Assembly: GCA_900470195.1 (NCBI GenBank)
Contig: UEIJ01000024.1
Location: forward strand, 124,001 to 188,000
Source: Hyphomicrobiales bacterium
GTDB lineage: Bacteria > Pseudomonadota > Alphaproteobacteria > Rhizobiales > Rhizobiaceae
Length of the DNA: 64,000 bases
Direction: 5' to 3'
Part shown: one piece after another, positions 24,505-33,958 of the stretch
Numbering within the stretch: position 1 is the first letter of the stretch
Layout of the letters: every line of letters starts with the position of its first letter
Notes under the pieces: model-generated
Told to the model about the DNA's origin: nothing
The model's input: the letters and a program-made list of their open reading frames with translations, nothing else
The model's database searches: none
Made by a program: the position numbers and the translations under genes

Positions 24505-25677
24505 ATGACCATCGAAGCTAAAACTACGGAAACTGCTGCTCCCCGTATCCGCCTCGGCATGGTGGGCGGTGGGGCTGGCGCGTTTATCGGCGGCGTGCAC
24601 CGCATGGCGGCGCGCCTCGACAACCGGTTTGAACTGGTGGCAGGTGCCTTGTCCTCGTCAGCGGAAAAGGCGCAGGCATCGGGGCGGGAACTGGGGCTGG
24701 CCGAAGATCGCATCTATTCCAGCTACAAGGACATGGCGATCCGCGAGGCGCGGCTGAAAAACGGGGTTGAGGCCGTTTCCATCGTGACGCCGAACCATGT
24801 GCATTATGACGCCGCCAAGGAGTTTTTGCGACGCGGTATCCATGTCATCTGCGACAAGCCGCTGACCTCGACACTTGCCGATGCGAAGAAGCTGAAGAAG
24901 GTTGCCGACGAAAGCGGTGCCTTGTTCGTCCTGACGCATAATTATACCGGCTATCCGATGGTGCGGCAGGCGCGCGAAATGATCGCCAAAGGCGAACTTG
25001 GCGATCTTCGCGTCGTGCAGGTGGAATATGCGCAGGACTGGCTCACCGAAGCGGTTGAAGCGACCGGCGCCAAGGGCGCTGTCTGGCGCACCGATCCGGC
25101 GCAATCCGGACTTGGCGGCGCGACCGGCGATATCGGCACACACGCCTTCAATCTCGCCTCCTTCGTGACCGGCCTCACGCTCGATAGCCTCGCCGCTGAC
25201 CTCGACAGTTTTGTCGAAGGACGTCGCTTGGACGATAATGCGCATGTGATGCTGCGTTTTGCAGGCGGCGCAAAGGGCATGCTCTGGTGCAGCCAGGTTG
25301 CGCCGGGCAATGAGAATGCGCTGCGCCTGCGCGTCTATGGCACAAAGGGCGGCATCGAATGGGCGCAGGAAGACCCGAATTATCTCTGGTTCACGCCTTT
25401 TGGCGAACAGAAGCGGCTTATCACGCGGGGCGGTGCCGGTGTGGGTTCCGCCGCTGCTCGCGTGACCCGCGTACCGGCTGGACACCCGGAGGGTTATCTG
25501 GAGGCTTTTGCCACGATCTATTCGGAAGCGGCCAATGCCATTGAGGCCCATCGGAACGGCAAGAAGCCGGACAGCGCCGTGATCTATCCGACCGTCGATG
25601 ACGGCTTGAAGGGCGTTGCTTTCATCGATGCCTGTGTGCGCTCGTCACAGAAGAATGGCGGCTGGGTCAAGCTTTAG
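24505..25677 (+). CDS. Gfo/Idh/MocA family oxidoreductase
   Basis: 390 residues. The NAD(P)-binding Rossmann start is IRLGMVGGGAGAFIGGVHRMA (residues 15-35), the family motif HVICDKPLTSTLADAKKL follows with the catalytic Lys, and the C-terminal sheet domain includes GGATGDIGTHAFNLASFVTG with Asp/His as in glucose-fructose oxidoreductase. It should oxidise a ring hydroxyl of a sugar or cyclitol. It is the last gene of the ABC-transporter operon; a perfect bidirectional terminator follows. With the TIM-barrel partner it may convert the imported sugar into a keto-sugar that can be opened or epimerised. Confidence 0.87.
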   Translation: MTIEAKTTETAAPRIRLGMVGGGAGAFIGGVHRMAARLDNRFELVAGALSSSAEKAQASGRELGLAEDRIYSSYKDMAIREARLKNGVEAVSIVTPNHVHYDAAKEFLRRGIHVICDKPLTSTLADAKKLKKVADESGALFVLTHNYTGYPMVRQAREMIAKGELGDLRVVQVEYAQDWLTEAVEATGAKGAVWRTDPAQSGLGGATGDIGTHAFNLASFVTGLTLDSLAADLDSFVEGRRLDDNAHVMLRFAGGAKGMLWCSQVAPGNENALRLRVYGTKGGIEWAQEDPNYLWFTPFGEQKRLITRGGAGVGSAAARVTRVPAGHPEGYLEAFATIYSEAANAIEAHRNGKKPDSAVIYPTVDDGLKGVAFIDACVRSSQKNGGWVKL

Positions 25678-25693
25678 AAATTGATAGGGAATC

Positions 25694-25720
25694 AAAAAGG
25701 GCGCCGTTGGCGCCCTTTTT
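25694..25720. terminator. Bidirectional rho-independent terminator
   Basis: AAAAAGGGCGCC-GTT-GGCGCCCTTTTT, a perfect 12-bp stem with a 3-nt loop and a U-tract on both strands. It lies between the converging oxidoreductase and xylA genes (17 bp and 21 bp away) and can end both transcripts. Confidence 0.92.
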
Positions 25721-25741
25721 GTGTCTGACAATTTATTGGTA

Positions 25742-27049
25742 TCAAACGTAACGATTGACGATATTTTCGAGATATTCCTGACGGCCGGATTTCGGTTGCG
25801 GATTGATGTCCTTCGCTTCGACTTCAGCCGTGATCTGATCCAGCGATAGATCGGTCAAAAGCTTCTTGCCGAAATCGCCATTCCAGCCTCCATAACGCTC
25901 ATCAAGCGGCTGGGACAACGCGCCGTCCTCCAGCATTCCGGCGGCGGCTTTCAGCCCGCGCGCACAGCAATCCATGCCGCCGATATGGCCGATCAGCAGA
26001 TCCTGCGGATCGAGCGACTGACGGCGCAGCTTGGCGTCGAAATTGGTGCCGCCGGTCGTGAAGCCGCCTGCAAGTAGGACCTGATAATAGGCAAGCGCCA
26101 TTTCCGGCACATTGTTCGGGAATTGGTCCGTGTCCCAGCCTGACTGATAGTCATTGCGGTTCATGTCGATGGAACCGAAAATGCCGAGTGTGCGGGCAAG
26201 CGCCAGTTCATGCTCGAAGGAATGTCCGGCCAGAATGGCGTGGCCCTGCTCGATATTGACCTTGACCTCGTTTTCGAGCCCGTAGCGCTTAAGGAAGCCA
26301 TAGACCGTGGCGACGTCGTAATCGTACTGATGCTTGGTTGGCTCCTGCGGCTTCGGTTCGATCAGGATCGTGCCCTTGAAGCCGATCTTGTGCTTGTATT
26401 CGACCACCAGATTGAGGAACCGCCCCATCTGGTCGAGTTCCCGTCCAAGATCGGTGTTGAGCAGCGTTTCATAGCCTTCGCGGCCACCCCACAGCACATA
26501 GTTCTCGCCGCCAAGCCGTTTGGTCGCGTCGATGCAGCTTTTCACGGTCGCCGCGGCAAAGGCGAAGACGTCCGGGTCAGGGTTGGTTGCGGCCCCGCCC
26601 ATATAGCGGCGGTTGGAGAACAGGTTCGCTGTGCCCCAGAGAAGCTTTATGCCGGTTTCAGCCTGATTCTTTTCGAAAATATCGACGATTTCGTTAAGAT
26701 AGCGCGTGTTTTCGGCAAAGTTGCGTCCCTCAGGCCGCACATCGGCATCGTGGAAGCAATAATAGGGCGCGCCGAGCAGGGAGAAGAACTCGAAAGCCAC
26801 GTCGGCCTTGAGCTTTGCTGCATCCATTTCGTTGGAATACCATGGGCGGTCGAAGGTGCGTCCGCCGAACGGGTCGCCGCCCTCCCAGGCAAAACTGTGC
26901 CAGTAGGCAACCGCAAAGCGCAGATGGTCTTCCATGCGCTTGCCCAGCACGATTTCATCCGGATTATAATGGCGGAATGCCAGCGGGTTGTCGCTGTCCG
27001 GCCCCTCATACTTGATCTTCTGAATGTCGCCGAAAAATCCGGTGCTCAT
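25742..27049 (-). CDS. xylA: Xylose isomerase
   Basis: 435 residues, the length of class II xylose isomerases. Active-site motif CFHDADV with His100 and Asp103, metal ligands in [16 protein letters not shown] (Glu, Lys) and NIEQGHA, and [17 protein letters not shown] near the C-terminal metal site. Converts D-xylose to D-xylulose in the cytoplasm. The frame is open to 27076, but the ATG at 27049 follows GGGAGGACATA and begins MSTGFFGD like homologues. It is the last gene of the leftward xylR-xylB-xylA operon, 48 bp after xylB. Confidence 0.97.
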   Translation of the reverse strand: MSTGFFGDIQKIKYEGPDSDNPLAFRHYNPDEIVLGKRMEDHLRFAVAYWHSFAWEGGDPFGGRTFDRPWYSNEMDAAKLKADVAFEFFSLLGAPYYCFHDADVRPEGRNFAENTRYLNEIVDIFEKNQAETGIKLLWGTANLFSNRRYMGGAATNPDPDVFAFAAATVKSCIDATKRLGGENYVLWGGREGYETLLNTDLGRELDQMGRFLNLVVEYKHKIGFKGTILIEPKPQEPTKHQYDYDVATVYGFLKRYGLENEVKVNIEQGHAILAGHSFEHELALARTLGIFGSIDMNRNDYQSGWDTDQFPNNVPEMALAYYQVLLAGGFTTGGTNFDAKLRRQSLDPQDLLIGHIGGMDCCARGLKAAAGMLEDGALSQPLDERYGGWNGDFGKKLLTDLSLDQITAEVEAKDINPQPKSGRQEYLENIVNRYV

Positions 27050-27097
27050 TATGTCCTCCCGTTCGAATGTCGTCATGTCTGATTGGTTGAGGCAGCG

Positions 27098-28555
27098 TCA
27101 CTGACCGGCGAGGGCATGAAGTGCCGGATAAAGGGCGCGATAGCGCTGATAGGCTTCCTCATAGGCCGGGGTGAGGGCGGCTTCCGGTTCTATGGTGCGC
27201 TCCGTGCGTGGCGGGGTGCAGACTGCAAACGGATCGGCACCTGTTGCCGCTATGAGACCCAGTCGCGCAGCGCCGAAAGCACCACCGAAGTCGCCTTCCT
27301 CCGGCAATGCAACCGGCACATTCAACGCGGTCGCGATTGCCTTCAGCCAATAGGTCGAGCGCGAGCCGCCACCGACGGCGGTGAGTGCGCTGATATCGGT
27401 GCCAGCCGACTGTAGCGCGGCGAGATTGTCGCGGATCGCGAAGGCGACGCCCTCGAGCACGGCTTGCGTCAGGGCGCGCTGATCGGATTCATGTTCCAGA
27501 CCTGAAAACACGCCGCGTATTTTCGCATCGTTATACGGGGTGCGTTCGCCGGAGAGATAGGGCAGGAATGTCGCGCTACCCGGCGCATTCAGCGTGTCGC
27601 CGAGCTCCTTGTCCAGCTCATACGCAGTCTTCCCGACAAGTCTTGCATACCAGTCGAGCGCGCTTGCTGCGGACAGGATGACACCCATCTGGTGCCACGT
27701 GTCGGGCAGGGCATGGCAGAAGGCATGAACCGCACTTTCTGGCTTCGGCTGATAGGCACCGTTTGCGGCGAAGAGCACGCCCGAAGTGCCGAGCGAAACA
27801 AAAGCATGACCGGGTTTGACCGTACCCATACCGCAGGCCGACGCCGCATTGTCGCCAGCGCCGCCCGCCACGACCGGTTGACTGGCGATGCCCCATTCGG
27901 CAGCAAGTTCAGCCCGCAGGCGTCCGGTTGCCTCGGTGCCTTCGGCAAGGCGCGGCATCTGGTCTTCGGTCAGGCTTGTCTTGTCTAGAAGTTCGCGCGA
28001 CCAACGGCGTGCGCCAGTATCGAGCCAGCTCGTGCCTGCCGAATCCGACATGTCAGACACATATTCACCGGTCAGCCAGAGGCGCAGATAGTCTTTCGGG
28101 AGCAACACCTTGCGGGTACGTGCGAAAATATCGGGTTCGTTATTGGCAACCCAGACGAGTTTGGGCGCGGTAAATCCCGGAAAGACGATATTGCCGGTGA
28201 TGGCCCGAAAAGCCGGGTCGGCATCGAGTGCGGCTGCCTCGCGATAGCTGCGCGTATCGTTCCAGAGGATGCAGGGACGCAATATCTGATCCCGTTCGTC
28301 CAGCAGGGTAGCGCCATGCATCTGACCGGAAAGACCGATACCAGCAATCGCCGAAAATTCCTTCGGGTGGGCCGCGCGCAGGCCGTCAACGGCAGTGCGG
28401 CAAGCCTTGATCCACTGTGCCGGGTCCTGTTCGCTCCAACCCGGATGGGGGCGCGAGACGTCCAGATCGCCATGGGCCGAACCGATGACCGTCTGCTTGT
28501 CATCAATCAACAGCGCCTTGACACCGGATGTTCCTAGATCGAGCCCGAGATACAT
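27098..28555 (-). CDS. xylB: Xylulokinase
   Basis: 485 residues, FGGY-family kinase: GLDLGTSGVKALLIDD at the N terminus (phosphate loop 1), LSGQMHGATLLDE, the SLGTSGVLFA adenosine-side motif and GGGSRSTYWLKAIA near residue 400. Phosphorylates D-xylulose to xylulose 5-phosphate, which enters the pentose phosphate pathway. It lies between xylR (36 bp) and xylA (48 bp), all leftward, so regulator and both catabolic enzymes are likely made from one transcript, with the xylFGH importer divergent. Confidence 0.95.
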   Translation of the reverse strand: MYLGLDLGTSGVKALLIDDKQTVIGSAHGDLDVSRPHPGWSEQDPAQWIKACRTAVDGLRAAHPKEFSAIAGIGLSGQMHGATLLDERDQILRPCILWNDTRSYREAAALDADPAFRAITGNIVFPGFTAPKLVWVANNEPDIFARTRKVLLPKDYLRLWLTGEYVSDMSDSAGTSWLDTGARRWSRELLDKTSLTEDQMPRLAEGTEATGRLRAELAAEWGIASQPVVAGGAGDNAASACGMGTVKPGHAFVSLGTSGVLFAANGAYQPKPESAVHAFCHALPDTWHQMGVILSAASALDWYARLVGKTAYELDKELGDTLNAPGSATFLPYLSGERTPYNDAKIRGVFSGLEHESDQRALTQAVLEGVAFAIRDNLAALQSAGTDISALTAVGGGSRSTYWLKAIATALNVPVALPEEGDFGGAFGAARLGLIAATGADPFAVCTPPRTERTIEPEAALTPAYEEAYQRYRALYPALHALAGQ

Positions 28556-28591
28556 ATTTGCTCCTGTTGGAAAGGCTTTGTCGCCTGCGCC

Positions 28592-29623
28592 TCAGTCGAA
28601 ATGCGGCAGGTTGTCTTTGAGGAAAATTTCGATGCGGATGTGTTCCTGTCCCGGTACGATCGCCAGACGATCCGCAGATGCTTTGAGAACGCGAATTGCA
28701 CTGCGGATTTCATGGCCCGCATCCTGCGCCAGCACTGCGTGGATGATGCCGTCCGTCAGCGCTTTGGAGGTCACGCTATCGCGTTCATGCGCGATGACGA
28801 GCGGCCGATTGGAACCGTGTTTTGCCAGAGCCTTCGCCAGACCGCTATTGCCTGCACCCAGGCTGTAAATTCCGGCGATGTCTCTGCGCTCGTCAAGCAG
28901 CTTGTCGACAAGCTTTTCCACACGCGGGCCTTCATCGAAGCCTTCCAACACCGGCAATATCTCGCGGCCCGGAAAGTCTGCTTTCATCGCCGCTGTAAAA
29001 CCGTCGAAACGTTCCTGATGATCGCGGACCTTCAACGAACCGGCAACGACCGCAAACGCGCCATCCGTCCCGTTGGCGAAAAGGCCGAGAAGCCGGGCTG
29101 CGGTGCGCCCGGCTGCACCGTTGTCGACGCCGACATAATGCGTCCGCGTAGATTGTCCGAGGTCGGATACAAGCGTGACGGCGTGAATGCCTTGCTCGCT
29201 TAACCGGACACAGGCTTCGCGCACCGGGTCGGTATCAACCGCGACGAAAGCAACGCCGTCAGGCTTGCGTGTGGCGCAATCATCCAGCGCCGCCACGAGC
29301 GCCGCTTCATCGAAGGCGGGGACAAGGACGAGATTGATCAATACACGCTCGGCCAGTGCCCGTTCGGTCGCGGATTGCAGTTCAGCACGCAGGCTCAACA
29401 TGAAGGTGTTTTCATTGTCCGGCAAAATAAAATCGAACTGATAAAGCCGACCGCGAGCAAGGTTGGCAGCACCCACATCGCGCACATAGCCAAGCGTGTT
29501 CATCGCAGCCATGACGCGGTCACGCGTCTTCGCTCTCACGCCCGGACGTTCGTTCAGTACACGGTCGACCGTGGCAAGACTGACGCCCGCTGTTCTGGCT
29601 ATATCATGGACTGTCGGTTTCAT
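28592..29623 (-). CDS. xylR: LacI-family repressor of the xylose genes
   Basis: 343 residues. N-terminal HTH TVHDIARTAGVSLATVDRVLNERPGVRAKTRDRV with the hinge helix typical of LacI/GalR proteins, then a periplasmic-binding-like effector domain (FDFILPDNENTFML ... IAGIYSLGAGNSGLAKALAKHG). It is the first gene of the xylR-xylB-xylA operon and divergent from xylF. The TGAGGTACGTAAATCA near-palindrome 34 bp before its start is its likely operator, and a 15/16 match 10 kb away suggests it also controls the other sugar ABC operon. It is a LacI-type, not the AraC-type XylR of enterics. Confidence 0.9.
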   Translation of the reverse strand: MKPTVHDIARTAGVSLATVDRVLNERPGVRAKTRDRVMAAMNTLGYVRDVGAANLARGRLYQFDFILPDNENTFMLSLRAELQSATERALAERVLINLVLVPAFDEAALVAALDDCATRKPDGVAFVAVDTDPVREACVRLSEQGIHAVTLVSDLGQSTRTHYVGVDNGAAGRTAARLLGLFANGTDGAFAVVAGSLKVRDHQERFDGFTAAMKADFPGREILPVLEGFDEGPRVEKLVDKLLDERRDIAGIYSLGAGNSGLAKALAKHGSNRPLVIAHERDSVTSKALTDGIIHAVLAQDAGHEIRSAIRVLKASADRLAIVPGQEHIRIEIFLKDNLPHFD

Positions 29624-29657
29624 CCTCGCTCCTCGACGCGGACCATAAGATCAAAAA

Positions 29658-29673
29658 TGAGGTACGTAAATCA
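29658..29673. promoter_or_regulatory. Operator in the xylR/xylF divergent region
   Basis: TGAGGTACGTAAATCA, palindromic as TGAnnTACGTAnnTCA. It is 34 bp before xylR. A possible xylF promoter (TTGCTA at 29682-29687, 16-nt spacer, TATCAA at 29704-29709) starts 8 bp to its right, so a bound repressor could block both directions. The remainder of the 295-bp gap contains a CCGGCG-GCA-CGCCGG hairpin at 29883-29897, just before the xylF ribosome site. Confidence 0.7.
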
Positions 29674-29918
29674 AAAAATGCTTGCTATTCATTTTTCTTC
29701 ACGTATCAATGGTCATCGAGGATGGGGCAGTGTGTCTTTGCATGTTGTCCCGATGGAGTGATCTTGGCGCGGGGCGCCGTCGGGAGGATCAGCCATTCAA
29801 GGAATAAGCAGCTCCGAAGAGGGCTGTTTTGTCGTGCCGAACTCCAGGGGCGGAAACCGTTCGGGGCGAGGTTTGCTAACAGCCGGCGGCACGCCGGTGG
29901 TGTTTGGAGGAGGAGTGC

Positions 29919-30938
29919 ATGAAACGTCGTAATTTTCTGACCGGCGCGCTGGTTGCCGCGGCTTTGGGCATCGGTGCCATGGTGTCGACGCCGGTCTATG
30001 CTTCGCCGGAAAATCCGGTTATCGGCTTTTCCATCGATGATCTGCGTGTCGAGCGCTGGGCGCGCGACCGCGACTATTTCATCGAAGCCGCTGAAAAGCT
30101 GGGCGCCAAGGTCAATGTGCAGTCGGCTGACGGCAACGAGGAAAAGCAGGTCAAGCAGGTTGAAAACCTGATCGCGCAGGGCGTTGACGCCATTGTCATC
30201 GTGCCGATGAACTCCAAGGTTTTCGACGCGGTCGTGGCTGACGCCAAGGCGTCCGGTATCAAGGTTCTCTCTTATGATCGCCTGATCCTCAATGCCGATA
30301 TTGATGCCTATATCTCGTTCGACAATGAGCGCGTCGGCTTCATGCAGGCGGAAGCCGTCCTGAAGGCCAAGCCGGAAGGCAATTATTATCTCCTCGGCGG
30401 TTCGCCGACGGATAACAACGCCAAGCTTCTCCGCGCCGGTCAGGAAAAGGCCCTCAAGGAAGCCATCGATTCCGGCAAGGTGAAGGTGATCGGGTCGCAA
30501 TGGGTTAAGGAATGGAGCCCGACCGAAGCGCTCTCCATAATGGAAAACGCTTTGACCGCCGCGCAAAACAAGATCGATGCGGTTGTCGCTTCAAACGACG
30601 GCACCGCCGGTGGTGCCATTCAGGCCCTTGCCGCACAGGGATTGGCCGGAAAGACCGCCGTTTCCGGGCAGGACAGCGATCTTGCCGCCGTCAAGCGCCT
30701 GATCGATGGCACGCAGACAGTAACGGTCTACAAGCCTTTGAAACTCATTGCCTCGGAAGCCGCAAAGCTGACGGTCCAGATGGTCAAGGGCGAAACGCCT
30801 GAGTTCAATTCCAAGCTCGACAATGGTGGCAAGCAGGTCGATACGCTTCTGCTGACGCCAACGGCTGTAACCAAGGATAATATCGACATCTACATTCAGG
30901 ACGGCTTCTATACGAAGGAACAGATCTACGGGAAGTAA
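29919..30938 (+). CDS. xylF: D-xylose ABC transporter substrate-binding protein
   Basis: 339 residues. A signal peptide with an N-terminal KRR and cleavage near VYA/SPENP (about residue 28) exports it to the periplasm. The mature protein starts PVIGFSIDDLRVERWARDRDYF, as in XylF proteins, followed by QSADGNEEKQVKQVENLIAQGVDAIVIVP and the hinge AVVASNDGTAGGAIQALAAQGL. It delivers xylose to XylGH. Start chosen by GGAGGAGG before ATG 29919. The 214 bp between xylF and xylG contain several hairpins that should make XylF more abundant than the membrane parts. Confidence 0.95.
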   Translation: MKRRNFLTGALVAAALGIGAMVSTPVYASPENPVIGFSIDDLRVERWARDRDYFIEAAEKLGAKVNVQSADGNEEKQVKQVENLIAQGVDAIVIVPMNSKVFDAVVADAKASGIKVLSYDRLILNADIDAYISFDNERVGFMQAEAVLKAKPEGNYYLLGGSPTDNNAKLLRAGQEKALKEAIDSGKVKVIGSQWVKEWSPTEALSIMENALTAAQNKIDAVVASNDGTAGGAIQALAAQGLAGKTAVSGQDSDLAAVKRLIDGTQTVTVYKPLKLIASEAAKLTVQMVKGETPEFNSKLDNGGKQVDTLLLTPTAVTKDNIDIYIQDGFYTKEQIYGK

Positions 30939-31071
30939 GTCTTTCCCGTGGCGATTGCTGGAGTTGGCTCCAGCGATACGGCCTGATCGAACAGTGGGGC
31001 CGGAAGTCTGGAAATCGTGTTCCAGCTTCTGGCCTTACCGACTTGTCGATGCTGTCTGTGACAACGTTGTC
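30928..31071 (+). other. Cluster of stem-loops between xylF and xylG
   Basis: Three stem-loops and one palindrome: ACGGGAA/TTCCCGT at 30928-30949 (overlaps the xylF stop), GCTGGAG-TTGG-CTCCAGC at 30957-30974, a long bulged stem from GGCC (30998) to GGCC (31034) with CTGGAA-ATCGTG-TTCCAG at its tip, and the perfect palindrome GACAACGTTGTC at 31060-31071. None has a long T-run. They probably protect the 3' end of xylF mRNA or attenuate transcription into xylGH. Confidence 0.65.
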
Positions 31072-31152
31072 TAAAGCGGTTTCGCCATGAAAGCTGGCCG
31101 CGGGCCATCTTTCGGCGGCTCATTCTGCTGCATTACTGCAAGGTCGTAAGCG

Positions 31153-32688
31153 ATGTCCGAATATCTTCTAGAGATGCGCAATATCGGGAAGGACTTTAAC
31201 GGCGTGAAAGCGCTTGACGGTATCCACCTGAAAGTGCGCGCGGGTGAGTGTGTCGGCCTTTGCGGGGAAAACGGCGCGGGCAAATCCACGCTGATGAAAG
31301 TGCTTTCCGGCGTCTATCCTCATGGCACCTGGACCGGCGAGATTTTCTGGGAAGGCCAGGAACTGAAGGCGACGGGCATCCGCGATACGGAAGCCGCCGG
31401 TATCGTCATCATCCATCAGGAACTCATGATGGTGCCGCACCTGTCGGTTGCGGAAAACATTTTTCTGGGATCGGAGCCAACGAGCGGCGGCTTCATCGAT
31501 TATGACCAGATGAATGCGCGTGCGGCGGAACTGCTGGCACGTCTCAATATTCACGACATCAATGTTGCGCTTCCGGTCTATCATTATCCGGGCGGCAAGC
31601 AGCAATTGATCGAGATCGCAAAGGCCATTAACAAAAACGCGAAACTGCTCATTCTGGACGAGCCGACATCGGCGCTGACGGCGTCCGAAACGCGCGTCCT
31701 TCTCGATCTCATCAAGGACTTCAAGGCGCAAGGCATGGCCTGCGTCTACATCTCCCACAAGCTGGACGAGGTGGCCGAAATTTCCGATACGGTGACGGTC
31801 ATTCGCGACGGCACGCATATCGCTACAAAGCCGATGGCTGAACTGACGACGCCGGCCATCATCACCATGATGGTGGGGCGCGAGATGAAGAACCTGTTTC
31901 CGCGCGAGCCGCATGATATTGGCGAGGTCATTTTTGAGGCGCGCAACATCAGTTGCTGGGATGTCACCAATCCCGATCGCAAGGTGGTCGACAATGTCTC
32001 GTTTGCGCTTCGGCGCGGGGAAATCCTCGGCATTGCCGGGCTTGTGGGCGCGGGGCGGACGGAACTGGTGTCCAGCCTGTTCGGCGTCTGGCCCGGAGCG
32101 CATGAGGGTCAGGTCTTTCTGGAAGGCAAGGAGCTGAAAATCCGCACGCCACGCGATGCTGTTCGGCACGGTATCTGCATGGTGCCGGAGGACCGCAAGA
32201 AGGATGGCATCCTGCCCATCATGCCGGTCGGCCATAATATGACGATCTCTGTGCTGGACCGGTTTTCCTTGCGCGGGCTACTCGACAAGGAGGCCGAACT
32301 CGCCACGATCCAGCGCGAAATTCTGCGTCTCAAGGTGAAGACCGCCGATCCCATGCTGGAAATCGCGGCACTGTCCGGCGGCAACCAGCAGAAAGCCGTG
32401 CTGTCAAAGATGATGTTGCCAGACCCCAAAGTGCTCATTCTCGATGAGCCGACGCGGGGTGTCGATGTTGGCGCGAAATATGAAATCTACAAACTGATCT
32501 TCACGCTCGCGAAACAAGGGGTCGCCGTGTTGATGGTCTCTTCGGAAATGCCCGAGGTGCTTGGCATCAGCGACCGTGTGCTCGTCATCGGCGAGGGCAG
32601 ACTGCGCGGTAATTTCCCCAATGAAAATCTCACCCAGGAAGAAGTGCTCGCCGCTGCGATCGGTAAGCCGACAACCAATGCGGCGTGA
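31153..32688 (+). CDS. xylG: D-xylose ABC transporter ATP-binding protein
   Basis: 511 residues, two nucleotide-binding halves: Walker [10 protein letters not shown] (residues ~37-45), [10 protein letters not shown] signature region and [11 protein letters not shown] Walker B in the first; [24 protein letters not shown] and [10 protein letters not shown] in the second. Couples ATP hydrolysis to xylose import with XylH. AAGGTCGTAAGC precedes the start. It is separated from xylH by 28 bp. Confidence 0.95.
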   Translation: MSEYLLEMRNIGKDFNGVKALDGIHLKVRAGECVGLCGENGAGKSTLMKVLSGVYPHGTWTGEIFWEGQELKATGIRDTEAAGIVIIHQELMMVPHLSVAENIFLGSEPTSGGFIDYDQMNARAAELLARLNIHDINVALPVYHYPGGKQQLIEIAKAINKNAKLLILDEPTSALTASETRVLLDLIKDFKAQGMACVYISHKLDEVAEISDTVTVIRDGTHIATKPMAELTTPAIITMMVGREMKNLFPREPHDIGEVIFEARNISCWDVTNPDRKVVDNVSFALRRGEILGIAGLVGAGRTELVSSLFGVWPGAHEGQVFLEGKELKIRTPRDAVRHGICMVPEDRKKDGILPIMPVGHNMTISVLDRFSLRGLLDKEAELATIQREILRLKVKTADPMLEIAALSGGNQQKAVLSKMMLPDPKVLILDEPTRGVDVGAKYEIYKLIFTLAKQGVAVLMVSSEMPEVLGISDRVLVIGEGRLRGNFPNENLTQEEVLAAAIGKPTTNAA

Positions 32689-32716
32689 TCCGCAGCAAAT
32701 CTGACCGGTGCATGAC

Positions 32717-33886
32717 ATGACGTTGACAGGCAAAAGCCTTCGAAAGTTTCTGGCGGAATACAAGATCGTCGCTCTGTTGATTGTGGTGGCGCTTATCTGG
32801 GCATTCTTTGCGATCCTCACCTACGATCCGGAGATGGGCCGCTCGCAGTTCCTGACCGCGCGCAACTTCTCCAACCTGCTGCGTCAGATGGCAATTACGG
32901 GAATGCTTGCTTCGGCGATGGTGTTCGTCATCGTTGCCGGCGAGATTGATCTCTCAGTTGGCGCGCTTCTAGGGCTTCTGGGCGGCATCGCCGCCGTGCT
33001 TGACGTGCTTCTCGGATGGCCATTATGGGCCACAATCAGCACGGTCCTGGTTCTTGGCGTGGCGATCGGGGCCTTTAATGGCTGGCTGACTGCCTATCTC
33101 GGCATACCGTCCTTCATCGTCACGCTTGGCGGTCAGCTTGTCTTTCGCGGCATCGTGCTGGGCATCATGGGCGGCGTCACCATCGCGCCGATCTCGCCGG
33201 AATTCAAATATATCGGGCAGGGCTATCTGCCGGGCTGGCTTGGCAATCTCTGCGCCATTGCGCTGTTTGGAGTGCTGATCCTGATGACGCTGCGCACGCG
33301 GGCGAGCAAACGCAAACATAATCTCCAGTTGCTTTCATCCGGTATGGAAGTCGCGAGGCTGCTCGGCATAGGTATTCTGATCCTTGGCTTCATCCTGATC
33401 CTCAACAGCTATCAGGGCGTGCCGGTTCCGGTCCTGATCCTGCTGGTGATCCTCGGCGTATTCACCGTGATCGCCAAACAGACCGTGTTCGGCCGTCATA
33501 TCTATGCGGTTGGTTCCAATACCGAAGCGACCCGCTTTTCGGGCGTGAACGTCAATTTCGTCAAGATGGCCGTCTTTGCGCTGATGGGGTTGATGGCGGC
33601 AGTGGCCGGGCTGACAACAACCTCGCGCCTTGCGGCAGGCACACCATCGGCGGGCATGGGCGGCGAGCTCGACGCCATCGCGTCTTGCTTCATCGGCGGC
33701 ACCTCCATGCGTGGGGGCGTCGGCTCCGTGCTCGGCGCGCTGGTCGGCGCGCTCATCATGTCGAGTCTCGACAACGGAATGTCGATGCTCGGCGTCGACA
33801 CGTTCTGGCAGCAGATCATCAAGGGCAGCATCCTTGTTCTGGCCGTTTATCTCGACATCGTATCTTCGGGCGCGCGGCGCGGATGA
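32717..33886 (+). CDS. xylH: D-xylose ABC transporter permease
   Basis: 389 residues with about 12 hydrophobic segments, larger than ordinary CUT2 permeases as is normal for XylH. It has VAGEIDLSVGALLGLLGGIAAVLDV, an IPSFIVTLGGQLVFRGI stretch, and the loop GSNTEATRFSGVNVNFVK. It forms the channel of the xylose importer. A GTG at 32708 is a possible earlier start; the ATG at 32717 is preferred, though neither has a strong ribosome site, fitting translational coupling to xylG. Confidence 0.95.
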   Translation: MTLTGKSLRKFLAEYKIVALLIVVALIWAFFAILTYDPEMGRSQFLTARNFSNLLRQMAITGMLASAMVFVIVAGEIDLSVGALLGLLGGIAAVLDVLLGWPLWATISTVLVLGVAIGAFNGWLTAYLGIPSFIVTLGGQLVFRGIVLGIMGGVTIAPISPEFKYIGQGYLPGWLGNLCAIALFGVLILMTLRTRASKRKHNLQLLSSGMEVARLLGIGILILGFILILNSYQGVPVPVLILLVILGVFTVIAKQTVFGRHIYAVGSNTEATRFSGVNVNFVKMAVFALMGLMAAVAGLTTTSRLAAGTPSAGMGGELDAIASCFIGGTSMRGGVGSVLGALVGALIMSSLDNGMSMLGVDTFWQQIIKGSILVLAVYLDIVSSGARRG

Positions 33887-33890
33887 ATTG

Positions 33891-33930
33891 AGGCGCATCA
33901 TGATTGATGCGCCTGAAACGACAACGTTTC
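33891..33930. terminator. Tandem hairpins between converging xylH and tctA
   Basis: A perfect stem AGGCGCATCA-TGAT-TGATGCGCCT (33891-33914) is followed directly by GAAACG-ACAA-CGTTTC (33915-33930). No T-run follows on either strand, so these are more likely transcript-end stabilisers or rho-assisted stops than a classical terminator. They lie between two converging operons. Confidence 0.6.
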
Positions 33931-33958
33931 ATCTCAACAGGAAATGCTCTAAACCGCG

